Shown here: positions 27,402 through 36,774 of the stretch, piece after piece
Numbering within the stretch: the first letter of the stretch is position 1
Layout: each line of letters opens with the position of its first letter
Assembly (NCBI GenBank): GCA_963821235.1
Contig: CAWGCS010000002.1
Coordinates: forward strand, 310,001-374,000
Direction: 5' to 3'
Source: CTSoil-043 sp963821235
Lineage (GTDB): Bacteria > Chloroflexota > Limnocylindria > Limnocylindrales > CSP1-4
DNA: 64,000 nucleotides
The notes under the pieces: model-generated
Databases searched by the model: none
Told to the model about the DNA's origin: nothing
The model's input: the letters and a program-made list of their open reading frames with translations, nothing else
Translations under genes and position numbers: made by a program

Positions 27402-28916
27402 ATGGACGCCAGCGGCCGCCACGCAGGCCGGGCCGACGACGCCCTGGCCGACGAGCTCCTCCTGCGCGACCACCGGCCCCGGCCGCGCCTCCGCGTGCCG
27501 GCTACCGAGGTCGCCCGGCCCCGGCTGCACGCCATCGACGCCCACAACCACCTCGGCCCGACGCCGTTCTCCGGGCCCTGGGCGACAGGCACCGCCGAGG
27601 CGCTGGGGGCCATCCTGGACGCCTCGGGCATCGCCGCCATCGTCGACCTCGACGGTGGGTGGGGCGAGGCCCTCGCCCGCGAGATCGCGCGCTGGGAGCC
27701 GCTCGGCGGGCGCGTCGCCGTCTTCGCCGGCCTCGACTACGGGATGTGGGCGCAGCGGCCCGACTTCGGGGCCGAGGAGGCCCGCCGGCTCCGGGCGAGC
27801 GTCGCGGCCGGGGCGCGCGGCCTCAAGGTCTGGAAGTCGCTCGGCCTGTCCGCCCGCGACGCCACGGGGCGCCTCGTGGCGGTCGACGACCGCCGGCTCG
27901 ACCCGTTGTGGGCGTCCGCCGGCGAGATCGGCGTCCCGGTCACCATCCACGTTGCCGACCCGATCGCCTTCTTCGACCCGCTCGACGCCTCGAACGAGCG
28001 CTACGAGGAGCTCCGCGAGCACCCCGACTGGCACTTCTGGCCCACCCGCCCGCCGGGACGGCCGGACCTGCCCGGCTTCCCGCCCTTCGACGAGCTCATC
28101 GACGGCCTGGAGGCGACGGTGGCCCGCCACCCGGCGACGACGTTCGTGGGCGCCCATGTCGGCTGCGCGCCGGAGCACCTGGCCCGGGTCGCGGCGATGC
28201 TGGAGGCCCGCGGCAACTGGCACGTCGACATCGCCGCCCGGATCGCCGAGCTGGGGCGCCAGCCGTACTCCGCGCGGGACTTCATCGTCCGCTGGGCGGA
28301 CCGCGTGCTGTTCGGGACCGACGCCCCGCCCGACCCGGCCTGGTGGGGGACCTACGCTCGCTTCCTCGAGACGCGCGACGAGTCCTTCCCGTACGCGCCA
28401 CCCGAGCCGGGCGCGGACCTCGACGCACCACCCCCGCCCGGCTCCCAGGGCCGCTGGGCGATCCACGGCCTCGGGCTGCCGGACGAGGTCCTCCGCCTGG
28501 TCTACGCCGCGAACGCCCGGCGCCTCCTCTTCCGCGACCTCCCGGGCGCGGCCGGCGGGCACCTGACGCTGCACCTCCTGCCCGAGGCCCGCTGGGCAGC
28601 CTGGCTGGCGGAGGCGGATCCCGCCGCGCGCTACGCCCCGGCCGGCTTCGCCGCGGAGGGCTTCGTCCACTGCACGGACGGGGACGAGGAGATGCTGGCC
28701 GTCGCCAACCGCTTCTACGCCGCCGACCCGGGCCCCTTCGTCGCCATCGACCTCGACCTTGCCCTCGTCGGCGCCCCGTGGCGTTTCGACGATCCGGGCC
28801 GCCTCTACCCGCACGTCTACGGCTCCCTCCGCCGCGACGCCGTCCGCGGTGCCCGGCGGGTCGTCCGGGATGCGGCCGGACGCTTCGTCGGCTACGCGGG
28901 GCGCGTGCCGGCCTGA
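27402..28916 (+). CDS. Amidohydrolase (COG2159 type) fused to a DUF952 domain
   Basis: 504 residues. Residues about 40-380 form an amidohydrolase-2 TIM barrel: HxH-like DAHNHLGPTP, TIHVADP, VGAHVGCAPEH and the metal Asp in LFGTDAPPDP. From about 385 the chain continues into a DUF952 domain with HLLPEARWAAWLAEADPA, GFVHCTDGDEEMLAVANRFY and YPHVYGSLRRDAV. The junction is in one frame with no internal start. DUF952 proteins are normally separate polypeptides of about 110 residues. It ends the sugar island, sixteen bases after the permease. Substrate unknown; the barrel family contains decarboxylases and lactonases. Confidence 0.85.
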   Translation: MDASGRHAGRADDALADELLLRDHRPRPRLRVPATEVARPRLHAIDAHNHLGPTPFSGPWATGTAEALGAILDASGIAAIVDLDGGWGEALAREIARWEPLGGRVAVFAGLDYGMWAQRPDFGAEEARRLRASVAAGARGLKVWKSLGLSARDATGRLVAVDDRRLDPLWASAGEIGVPVTIHVADPIAFFDPLDASNERYEELREHPDWHFWPTRPPGRPDLPGFPPFDELIDGLEATVARHPATTFVGAHVGCAPEHLARVAAMLEARGNWHVDIAARIAELGRQPYSARDFIVRWADRVLFGTDAPPDPAWWGTYARFLETRDESFPYAPPEPGADLDAPPPPGSQGRWAIHGLGLPDEVLRLVYAANARRLLFRDLPGAAGGHLTLHLLPEARWAAWLAEADPAARYAPAGFAAEGFVHCTDGDEEMLAVANRFYAADPGPFVAIDLDLALVGAPWRFDDPGRLYPHVYGSLRRDAVRGARRVVRDAAGRFVGYAGRVPA

Positions 28917-28945
28917 GCGCGCGGGAAGCCGGCGGCGTGGCCGCT

Positions 28946-28975
28946 TTGACACTCCGCGAGGGGCGGGGCTATGAT
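28946..28975 (+). promoter_or_regulatory. Sigma70-type promoter for greA
   Basis: TTGACA at 28946-28951, 18-base spacer, TATGAT at 28970-28975: the best -35/-10 pair in the window. The predicted 5' UTR to the greA GTG is about 125 bases. Confidence 0.7.
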
Positions 28976-29108
28976 CCGCGCCGGCCGGACCACGGGCGCG
29001 CCGATGAGGCAGCTGCCCGGGGTTCGTTTCGTTATCAGCCACCTCGCCGCCATCCTGCCGGGCCACCCGGCGCAGGGACCGGCAGACCGCCTGGGGGTCC
29101 GCTCCTCC

Positions 29109-29573
29109 GTGAACACGAAGCCAACCTACCTCTCGCGCGAGGGCGAGGCCGCGCTCCGAGCAGAGCTCGAGCAGCTGGTCAACGTCCGTCGCTCGGAGGT
29201 CGCCGCCCGCATCCACGACGCCAAGGAGCACGGGGACCTCTCGGAGAACGCCGAGTACGAGGAGGCCAAGAACGAGCAGGCCTTCGTCGAGGGCCGCATC
29301 CAGACGCTCGAGGGGATGCTCAAGACGGCCGTGCTCATCGAGAACAGCGGCACGGAGCACGTCGCCCTCGGCTCGGTCGTGGTGGTCGAGTCGGCAGATG
29401 GCGACGAGACGTTCACGATCGTCGGCTCGGCCGAGGCCCGGCCGGCCCAGGGACGCATCTCCAACGAGTCGCCCGTCGGCCGCGCCCTGCTGGGCCGCAA
29501 GGCCGGCGAGACGGTCACCGTGAAGCTGCCGAACGGCTCGGAGTTCACCTACACGATCACCTCGATCAGCTGA
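29109..29573 (+). CDS. greA: Transcription elongation factor GreA
   Basis: Rescues backtracked RNA polymerase by stimulating transcript cleavage. It is 154 residues. The N-terminal coiled coil carries the catalytic acidic tip in IHDAKEHGDLSENAEYEEAK, and the C-terminal FKBP-like domain has ISNESPVGRALLGRKAGETV. GTG at 29109 gives the usual opening NTKPTYLSREG. The frame is open upstream as far as the promoter but has no family similarity there. It is followed after 77 bases by lysS. Confidence 0.95.
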   Translation: MNTKPTYLSREGEAALRAELEQLVNVRRSEVAARIHDAKEHGDLSENAEYEEAKNEQAFVEGRIQTLEGMLKTAVLIENSGTEHVALGSVVVVESADGDETFTIVGSAEARPAQGRISNESPVGRALLGRKAGETVTVKLPNGSEFTYTITSIS

Positions 29574-29650
29574 GCGCCCGCCCGGGCGGACCGGGTCGGG
29601 CGGCCGGTGCCGCGCCCCGGCCCGGCGCACCCGGAGCGGAGGACGCAGGC

Positions 29651-31291
29651 ATGTACTGGGCGGACGAGCTGGCGGCGTCGGTCGAGGGACCGCAGGTCGT
29701 CAACGACTCGAAGACGCCGTCCGGCACCGTCCATGTCGGCAGCCTGCGCGGCCCGGTCATCCTCGACGTCATCGCCCGCGCCCTGCGCGACCGCGGGCTG
29801 CCCACGACGCTCCTCTACGGCGTCGACGACATGGACCCCATGGACGCCCAGGCCCTCCTGACGCCCGATTCCGTGGAGCTCGAGATGGGCCGCCCGCTGG
29901 CCCACGTCCCGGACCAGGCGGGTGACTGCCACGCGTCCTACGCCCGGCATCACGCCCAGACCTTCATCGACCTGTTCGCCGGCCTGGGGATCCTCCCCGA
30001 CCGCTACTACTGGATGAGCGACATCTACCCGACGGGCGCCATGGACGGCTTCATCCGGACGGCGCTCGACCGGGCCCAGGTCGTGCGCGACGTCTATCGC
30101 CGCGTCGCCAAGGTGGAGCGCCCCGAGGGCTGGCTGCCGGTCCAGGCGGTCTGCCCGGTGTGCGGCAAGGTCGGCACGACGATCGCCCTCGACTGGGACG
30201 GCGCGACCGTGCGGGTGGAGTGCCGTCCCGAGTACGTGACCTGGGCCCACGGCTGCGGCTTCACGGGTCGGGTCTCCCCGTTCGGCGGGAACGCCAAGCT
30301 CTACTGGAACCTGGAGTGGGCGGCCCAGTGGAGCCACCTGGGGGTCACGATCGAGCCCTGCGGCAAGGACCTCGCCACCGCGGGCGGCTCCCGCGATCGG
30401 TCCGACGCCATCGCCCGCGAGGTCTTCGACCGCGAGCCGCCGCTCAACCTCGCCTACGAGTTCCTCAACATCGGCGGCCGCAAGATGTCCACCTCGAAGG
30501 GACGGGGGGCGGCCGCCCACCGGATCGTGGAGGCGCTGCCGCCGGAGCCGCTCCGGCTGCTGTTCCTGCGACCGCGCCCGAACCAGGCGATCGAGTTCGA
30601 CCCGCAGGGGACCGATGCGATCCCCCGCCTGTTCGACGAGCTGGACCGCCTGGCCGCGGCCGTCGCGGGCCGCGCCTACCGCGGCGAGCTGCCGCCCGAC
30701 CCGGAGCGCCTCTTCGGCTACGTCCAGGTGGCTGGCGCCGTCCCCGCAGAGGCCGCCGCGGCCTACCGGCCGGCGTTCGGGCACCTCGCCCTGCTGGCCC
30801 AGATCCCGGGCGTCGACGTCGCCGCCCGGGTTGCCGAGGAGAAGGGCGCCCCGCTGACGGCGGCGGAGGAGCTGACCCTGGCCGAGCGGCTGGCCGCGGT
30901 CCGCGCCTGGCTGGAGTCGTACGCGCCGGAAAGCGCGGTCGTCCGCGTCCGCCGCGAGGCGCTGCCGGCGGAGGCCGCCGCCCTCGGCGAGGACCAGCGG
31001 GTCTTCCTCGGCGCCCTGGCCCTCGCCGCGCAGCAGGAGCCGCCTCGCGGCGGCGACGGCTGGCAGGCGCTCCTCTTCCGCCTCGCCGGCGAGGCGGCCC
31101 TGCCGGCGGGTCGAGCATTCGGGGCCGTCTACCTCGCCTTCCTGGGCCGCCCGAACGGGCCGCGGGCCGGCTGGCTGCTGGCCAGCCTGGACCAGCCCTT
31201 CGTCGTGGGCCGCCTCCGCGCCGCCGCGGGCTGGCATGATCTCGGCGGGGCGGGCGACGTCGGCACGATCACGCGGGAGGCCGGGGCATGA
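29651..31291 (+). CDS. lysS: Lysyl-tRNA synthetase, class I
   Basis: 546 residues of the class I (archaeal-type) LysRS, unrelated to the common class II enzyme. The HIGH-type box is PSGTVHVGSLRG (His28). The KMSKS loop is KMSTSKG at 278-284. A zinc-type CPVCGKVG cluster lies near residue 168. The C-terminal half is the alpha-helical cage. Class I LysRS occurs in scattered bacterial groups, including some Chloroflexota. The ATG at 29651 has a GGACGCAGG stretch just before it. Its stop overlaps the serS start. Confidence 0.95.
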   Translation: MYWADELAASVEGPQVVNDSKTPSGTVHVGSLRGPVILDVIARALRDRGLPTTLLYGVDDMDPMDAQALLTPDSVELEMGRPLAHVPDQAGDCHASYARHHAQTFIDLFAGLGILPDRYYWMSDIYPTGAMDGFIRTALDRAQVVRDVYRRVAKVERPEGWLPVQAVCPVCGKVGTTIALDWDGATVRVECRPEYVTWAHGCGFTGRVSPFGGNAKLYWNLEWAAQWSHLGVTIEPCGKDLATAGGSRDRSDAIAREVFDREPPLNLAYEFLNIGGRKMSTSKGRGAAAHRIVEALPPEPLRLLFLRPRPNQAIEFDPQGTDAIPRLFDELDRLAAAVAGRAYRGELPPDPERLFGYVQVAGAVPAEAAAAYRPAFGHLALLAQIPGVDVAARVAEEKGAPLTAAEELTLAERLAAVRAWLESYAPESAVVRVRREALPAEAAALGEDQRVFLGALALAAQQEPPRGGDGWQALLFRLAGEAALPAGRAFGAVYLAFLGRPNGPRAGWLLASLDQPFVVGRLRAAAGWHDLGGAGDVGTITREAGA

Positions 31292-32586
31292 GCGTCGGGC
31301 TGCAGCGGCTCCGCGAGGAGCCGCAGGTCATCCGGCAGGGCGCCCTCGACAAGGGCGAGGACGCCTCGCTGGTGGACGTCGCCCTGGAGCTCGACGCTCG
31401 CCGTCGCCGCCTCCTGGGCGAGGCCGACGGCCTCAAGGCCGAGCGGAACAGCGCCTCGAAGGCGGTGGGCGCGGCGATCCGCGCCGGCGCCGCCCCCGAC
31501 GGCCCCGAGGTCGCCGCGCTCAAGGCCGTCTCGATCGCGGCCGGCTCGCGGATCGCCGCCCTCGACGCCGAGGCGGCCGAGGTCGAGGCGCAGCTCGAGG
31601 ACGTCCTCGTCCGCATCCCCAACCCGGCCGACCCTGGCGTCCCCGTCGGCGACGCCGACGCCAACGTGGTCGTGCGGACCTGGGGCGCGCTCCTGCCGCG
31701 GCGGGACGGCTGGGAGCGCAAGCCCCACTGGGACGTCGCCGAGAACCTCGGGATCATGGACCTCGAGCGCGGGGCGAAGATCAGCGGCTCCGGCTTCCCG
31801 GTCTATCGCGGCGCCGGCGCCGCCCTCCAGCGGGCGCTCATCGACTTCTTCCTCGGCGTCCACACCCGGGAGAACGGCTTCACCGAGATCTGGCCGCCGG
31901 CGGTCGTCAACGCGGCCTCGGCCCGTGGCACCGGCCAGATCCCGGACAAGGAAGACCAGATGTACGTCGTGACCCGCGACGAGCTCTACCTGGTGCCGAC
32001 GGCGGAGGTGCCGGTCACGAACCTCCACCGCGACGAGATCCTCGAGGCCGACGCCCTGCCCGTCCGCTACGCCGCCTACACGCCCTGCTTCCGCCGCGAG
32101 GCCGGGGCGGCCGGCAAGGACACCCGCGGGATCCTGCGCGTCCACCAGTTCGACAAGGTCGAGATGGTCCTCTTCGAGCGGCCGGAGGCCTCCGACGAGG
32201 CGCTCGAATGGATGACCGGGCGGGCCGAGGACCTGCTGCGGCGCCTGGGCCTCGCCTACCGGGTGCTCCTGATGGCGACGCGGGACATGGGCTTCGTGCA
32301 GGCCAAGAAGTACGACCTGGAGGTCTGGGCGCCCGGCGTGGAGCGCTGGCTGGAGGTCTCCTCGTGCTCCAACTTCCGGGACTACCAGGCCCGCCGGATG
32401 GCCATCCGCTACCGGCCGGCGGCCGGCGCAAAGCCGGAGCTCGTCCACACCCTCAACGGCTCCGGCCTCGCCCTGGCACGGGTCGTGGCCGCCATCCTGG
32501 AGACGTACCAGCAGCCCGACGGCAGCGTGGTCGTCCCGGAACCGCTGCGCGGCACGCTCGGCAGCGACGTCATCCGCCGCCCCTGA
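31288..32586 (+). CDS. serS: Seryl-tRNA synthetase
   Basis: 432-residue class II synthetase. The N-terminal coiled coil that holds the tRNA-Ser long arm spans about residues 30-105. Motif 2 is FRREAGAAGKDTRGILRVHQ and motif 3 NGSGLALARVVAAILE. The ATG at 31288 overlaps the lysS stop by ATGA, so the two synthetases are co-translated. Two tRNA-Ser genes are also in the window, though not adjacent. Confidence 0.97.
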   Translation: MSVGLQRLREEPQVIRQGALDKGEDASLVDVALELDARRRRLLGEADGLKAERNSASKAVGAAIRAGAAPDGPEVAALKAVSIAAGSRIAALDAEAAEVEAQLEDVLVRIPNPADPGVPVGDADANVVVRTWGALLPRRDGWERKPHWDVAENLGIMDLERGAKISGSGFPVYRGAGAALQRALIDFFLGVHTRENGFTEIWPPAVVNAASARGTGQIPDKEDQMYVVTRDELYLVPTAEVPVTNLHRDEILEADALPVRYAAYTPCFRREAGAAGKDTRGILRVHQFDKVEMVLFERPEASDEALEWMTGRAEDLLRRLGLAYRVLLMATRDMGFVQAKKYDLEVWAPGVERWLEVSSCSNFRDYQARRMAIRYRPAAGAKPELVHTLNGSGLALARVVAAILETYQQPDGSVVVPEPLRGTLGSDVIRRP

Positions 32587-32710
32587 CCGGCGCGGCCGGC
32601 GGGTCGGAGCCGCACCCCCCGGCGACGCGGGAACGGCGACCCGGCGTTGACCCGACTCGCTACGATCGAGCGGCCCACGCCTGGCAGCGATCGCAGGGAG
32701 GAACCGCCCG

Positions 32711-33247
32711 ATGACCACACCCGCACCCAGCTGGCCGACCCCGGTCGAGCCCGCCGGCCCCGCGCCCGGCATCCAGTTCGCCGGCCATGGTGCGCGCCTG
32801 GGGGCCTACATCCTCGACGCGATCATCGTCGGGTTCGTGACCTCGGTGCTCTTCCTCATCGTCGCCCTGCCCCTCCTCGGCGGGCTCGTCGGGACGGCGA
32901 TCGACAACCCCGACAGCCTGGAGAACCCGGCCACCTGGACCGCCTTCGGCGCTTCCCTGGGCGTCTTCATCCTCGGCGCCCTGGTCATCGGGATCTTCTC
33001 GCTCCTCTATTTCCCCTACTTCTGGGCCCGGGGCGGGGCGACGCCGGGGATGAAGGTGGCCGGCATCCGGGTCGTCAACGACCGCGACGGGAGCCGGATC
33101 GGCTGGGGCCCCGCCCTCCTGCGCCTCGTCGGCTTCTGGGTCTCGGGAGCCGTCTTCTACCTCGGCTTCATCTGGATCCTCATCGACAGCCGGCGTCGCG
33201 GCTGGCACGACCTCATCGCCGGCACCTGCGTCATCAGCGCCCGCTGA
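32711..33247 (+). CDS. RDD family membrane protein
   Basis: 178 residues. After a Pro-rich cytoplasmic N-terminus of about 28 residues comes the RDD signature RLGAYILDAIIVG, then membrane segments at about 38-60, 82-108 and 138-160. The loop GGATPGMKVAGIRVV and the end RRGWHDLIAGTCVI are typical. The role of the family is not firmly known. Ribosome site GGGAGG lies eleven bases upstream of the ATG. Confidence 0.88.
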   Translation: MTTPAPSWPTPVEPAGPAPGIQFAGHGARLGAYILDAIIVGFVTSVLFLIVALPLLGGLVGTAIDNPDSLENPATWTAFGASLGVFILGALVIGIFSLLYFPYFWARGGATPGMKVAGIRVVNDRDGSRIGWGPALLRLVGFWVSGAVFYLGFIWILIDSRRRGWHDLIAGTCVISAR

Positions 33248-33296
33248 CGGGCGCCCCCGGGCGGCCTCCGCATCACCCTCGCCGGAGGTCCGGCGC

Positions 33297-34307
33297 CTAC
33301 TCCCCGGTCCGCACCGTGATGGTGGCCGTCATGTTCCAACGCAGGCCGGGCGGCACCGTCCGCGGCTCGACCACCGCCCGGTAGACGATGTCGCCCTGGG
33401 CAGACGTGCCGTAGAGGGCGACTGAGCGGACGGTCCCCTCGATCGTCGTGCCGGGCAGGCCGTCGAAGGTGATCGTCGCCCCCGCGCCGGCGACCACCCG
33501 CGCGACCGTCGTCTCGTCGAGGTTCGTGGTCTCGATCCGCCAGGCGGACAGGTCGGCGACCCGCACCAGGACCTCACCCGGCGCCGCCCGCTCGCCGGGT
33601 CGCGCGTCGAGCGAGGCGACTGTCCCGGCGAACGGCGCGGTGACGATTCCCTGGGCGCGCGCCGCCTCTGCGGTGGCCAGGGCGGCCCGGGCGCGGTCGC
33701 GCTCGCCCCTCCCGGCGGCGACGCCGGCAGTGGCCGCGTCCCGGGCGCCGGTGGCCGCACGGAGGCTCGCCCGGGCAGCGTCGAGCGCGGCTGTCGCCCC
33801 GTCCACCTCGGCGTCGGCCGCCCGCCGCTGCGCCGACGAGCTCCCGGCTGGAAGGGCGTCGCGAGCGGCCCGCGCGCCGGCGAGGCCGGCCCTGGCCTGC
33901 TCGACCGCCGCGATGGCGGCATCCCGCTGGGCGATCGCCTGTGCCTGGAGGGCGGTCGCGCGCGTCAGGCCGGCGTCGGCGACCGCCTCGGCCGCCTTCG
34001 CGGCGGCAACGTCCGCATCGGCCGACGTCGGGTCCAGGCGGACGAGCACCTGGCCCGCCGCCACGAGGTCGCCCTCCGCGACGGCGACCTCGAGGATCGT
34101 GCCCGGGACGCCGACCCCGAGGGCGGCGCTGCGGACGGGGACGACGCGCCCGTCGGCGACGACCTCCGCGGCGGGCGGAACCGGCGGGATGGACGCGGGC
34201 GGCGGCGAGCCGGCACCCGGGAGGCCGACGCCTGCGCCGCGGAGGACGAGCCAGGCGGCCCCGATGGCAACGGCCAGGACGACGAGGACGGCGATCAGGC
34301 GGCGCAT
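33297..34307 (-). CDS. Membrane fusion (HlyD/MacA-type) protein
   Basis: 336 residues with an N-terminal membrane anchor (about 5-22). The biotinyl/lipoyl-like half LGVGVPGTILEVAVAEGDLV with VLVRLDPTSADADV comes next. A long Ala-rich coiled coil (about 105-225) precedes the returning lipoyl half IVTAPFAGTVASLDARPGER, and a beta-barrel closes the protein. A GGAG ribosome site lies four bases before the ATG. With the ATPase and FtsX-type permease upstream it forms a MacAB-like export or envelope-stress set. No outer-membrane partner is nearby, as expected for a single-membrane cell. Confidence 0.9.
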   Translation of the reverse strand: MRRLIAVLVVLAVAIGAAWLVLRGAGVGLPGAGSPPPASIPPVPPAAEVVADGRVVPVRSAALGVGVPGTILEVAVAEGDLVAAGQVLVRLDPTSADADVAAAKAAEAVADAGLTRATALQAQAIAQRDAAIAAVEQARAGLAGARAARDALPAGSSSAQRRAADAEVDGATAALDAARASLRAATGARDAATAGVAAGRGERDRARAALATAEAARAQGIVTAPFAGTVASLDARPGERAAPGEVLVRVADLSAWRIETTNLDETTVARVVAGAGATITFDGLPGTTIEGTVRSVALYGTSAQGDIVYRAVVEPRTVPPGLRWNMTATITVRTGE

Positions 34308-34389
34308 GAGGCTCCTTCGCGGCGGGAGGAACGAACGGATGGGGCAGACGGGACGGACTTGACGGGTGGAGCCGGCGCGGGCAGCGGCG

Positions 34390-36774
34390 TCATTCGTATG
34401 CCAGGACCTCGCGGACCGCAAGCCGCGAGGCGCGCCAGGCCGGGACGAGGCTGGCCACGGCCGCGAGGACGAGGACGATGCCCAGCCACAGGGCGACCCC
34501 CTCGAGCGAGACCGCGTAGGAGAGCGGCCGGGAGAGGAAGACCATGCCCAGGGCATCGGAGAGCGTCCGGCTGATCGGCAGCGAGGCCACGGCCCCGAGG
34601 GCCCAGGAGATGAGGCCGATGAGGACGCCCTCGACGAGGAAGAGGCGGAGGACCGCCCCGTCGGAGGCGCCGACCGCCCGGATGACCCCGATCTCGCGCG
34701 CCCGCTCGACGACGTTGATGCTCATCGTGCCGGCCAGCCCCAGCCCGCCGACGACGCCGAGGAGGAGGGCCATCGTGGACAGGAAGACGACCAGCACCTC
34801 GAACAGGCGCTCCTGGGTCGTCCGCACCTCGGCGATCGTCGTCGTCGCGGCCACCCGGACCCCGACCGACTCGAGGTGGTCGGCGGCCGCCTTGCCCACC
34901 CGATCCTGCGCGGCGGGGTCGCGCGACGCGGTCCGGAGCATGACGACCGATGCCCGGCCGATCTGACGGGCGGCCTGCTCGAGAGGTCCTGCGTTGGCGT
35001 AGAGGAACGGCCGCTGGGTCGGCGACTCCACGATCCCCACCAGCGTCCAGGTGGCATCGCGCCCGTTGACCCGCAGGGTGAGCGCGTCGCCGACCCGCAG
35101 GTCCGGCTCGTCCTCGCGGACGTTGGCCGTGGCGACGAGGGCGTTGCCGTCGTCGGGGAGGAGCCAGCGGCCTTCCTGGAGGGTCGGGCGGACCATCGTC
35201 GTGTCGGGCGGCAGCCCGAAGGTGATGAACGAGCGGCTCTCCGACCCGTCGCCGCGGATCCGCTGGGTGGTCGCGAAGCGCCACGCCTCGGCGGCGGTCA
35301 CGTCCGGGACGCGCTTCGCCTCCGAGACGAGGAGTGGCACCCGGGCCGGCGCCGCCAGCTCCACCTGGACGTCGTAGTCGAAGTAGGCGAGGGCGTCGTC
35401 GAGGGTCCGGTAGAGCGAGGCGCGAACCGTGAAGACCGCCATGAAGACGGCTGCCCCGAGGGTCAGCGCGGAGAGGGTCAGCAGCAGGCGTGACTTGCGG
35501 CGGAACGTGTTGCGGATTGAGAGGAGCGTGGGCCGGGGGAGGCCGCGGACGCGCTGGATCGCCCGGTCGACCCGGCTCCGCCCGAAGGCGTCGGCGATGC
35601 CCGTGCTGCTGACCGCCTCGCGGACGGTGACCCGCACGCCCCGCCAGATGGGGACCAGCGCGGCGAGGAGGGGCACGAGCAGCCCGACCCCCACCTCGAG
35701 GGCCAGCACCTCCGGCGGCGCGAAGAGGGCCTCCACGTCGAAGTTCACCAGCCGCGCGGTGAAGACGGTCAGCCCGTACGCTCCGGCGGCCCCGAGGGGC
35801 AGCGCCACGCCGAGCGAGAGGACGGCGTAGCCGAGGACCATCGCGAGGTAGAGGCCGGCGACTTGGGCATTGCGCGCGCCGACCGCCTTCATGACCCCGA
35901 TCTGGCGCGTCTGCTGGGCGATGATCGCGTTGACGGTGTTGATGACGAGGAAGCCCGAGGCGAGGAGGGCGAGCAGGCCGAGGAACCCGAGGACCAGGAA
36001 GAGGCCGGCGAGGAGGTCGTTGGCCGGGTGCTCCCCGGGGGGCGGCACGAACACGAAGCGGACCGTCGCCCCGGCCGCCTCCATGCGCTCCCGGACCCGC
36101 TCGGCGATGTCCCGGATTCCGGCCCGGTCGAGGCTCGTGTCCTTGACGAGGATCCGCATCTCGTCGTAGGCCGTCCCGTAGCCGAGGTCCGCCAGCGTGT
36201 CGAAGGTGATGTGGCCATTGAGGCGGCCGACGTAGAAGGCGGGCGCGGCCCCCACCTCGTGGGAGAGGCCGGCAACGCGCAGCGTGTGGAGCGTCCCATC
36301 GACCGTCTGGACCTGCACCTCCCCGGACGTGGGGACGTCGGCCAAGGTCAGGCTCGAGCGCTCCAGCAGCAGCTCGCCGCGGGCCGGCGGCCAGGTGGCG
36401 CCGGGCTCGGGCGTGACGAGATCGAGCCGCTGGTCCTCGAAGTCGGCGATCGCTGTCAGCTGGAGCTCCCGGTACGACTCCGGCCCCGTGCGCAGCCGCA
36501 CCGTGACGCTTCGCCGCGCCTCCGCGTCGGCGACTCCCGGCATCTCCCGCACCGCCTGGACGAGGTCGTCACCGAACTCGGACGCCGCGATCGTCGCGCT
36601 GGCCGGACGGCTGGCCAGGTAGGCGGTCCGCAGGCCGTCCCCGAGGAGCGCGCTGGAGCCCGCGATCGTCCCCACGGCGAAGACGCCCACCGCGATCGAG
36701 AGGACGACGAGGGCCGTCCGCGTACGGGCGACAGCCAGGTCGCGGAGGACCTTCCGCCAGCGGACGCTACCCAC
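34390..36774 (-). CDS. FtsX-type ABC permease with two membrane domains
   Basis: 794 residues. The first membrane segment (VVLSIAVGVFAVGTIAGSSA) is followed by a large extracytoplasmic region, then an FtsX core with QQTRQIGVMKAVGARNAQVA. A second copy starts near residue 420 (SIRNTFRRKSRLLLTLSAL) and ends with VVERAREIGVIRAVGASDGA and RASRLAVREVLAYE. The duplicated layout fits lipoprotein- or peptide-handling ABC3 permeases. The GTG at 36774 overlaps the ATPase stop by eight bases. An 82-base gap separates it from the HlyD-type gene. Confidence 0.92.
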   Translation of the reverse strand: MGSVRWRKVLRDLAVARTRTALVVLSIAVGVFAVGTIAGSSALLGDGLRTAYLASRPASATIAASEFGDDLVQAVREMPGVADAEARRSVTVRLRTGPESYRELQLTAIADFEDQRLDLVTPEPGATWPPARGELLLERSSLTLADVPTSGEVQVQTVDGTLHTLRVAGLSHEVGAAPAFYVGRLNGHITFDTLADLGYGTAYDEMRILVKDTSLDRAGIRDIAERVRERMEAAGATVRFVFVPPPGEHPANDLLAGLFLVLGFLGLLALLASGFLVINTVNAIIAQQTRQIGVMKAVGARNAQVAGLYLAMVLGYAVLSLGVALPLGAAGAYGLTVFTARLVNFDVEALFAPPEVLALEVGVGLLVPLLAALVPIWRGVRVTVREAVSSTGIADAFGRSRVDRAIQRVRGLPRPTLLSIRNTFRRKSRLLLTLSALTLGAAVFMAVFTVRASLYRTLDDALAYFDYDVQVELAAPARVPLLVSEAKRVPDVTAAEAWRFATTQRIRGDGSESRSFITFGLPPDTTMVRPTLQEGRWLLPDDGNALVATANVREDEPDLRVGDALTLRVNGRDATWTLVGIVESPTQRPFLYANAGPLEQAARQIGRASVVMLRTASRDPAAQDRVGKAAADHLESVGVRVAATTTIAEVRTTQERLFEVLVVFLSTMALLLGVVGGLGLAGTMSINVVERAREIGVIRAVGASDGAVLRLFLVEGVLIGLISWALGAVASLPISRTLSDALGMVFLSRPLSYAVSLEGVALWLGIVLVLAAVASLVPAWRASRLAVREVLAYE

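Noticed and set aside
32637..32666. A promoter TTGACC...TACGAT before the RDD gene
   Set aside because: TTGACC and TACGAT are only eight bases apart, and no -35 lies at the right distance from TACGAT.
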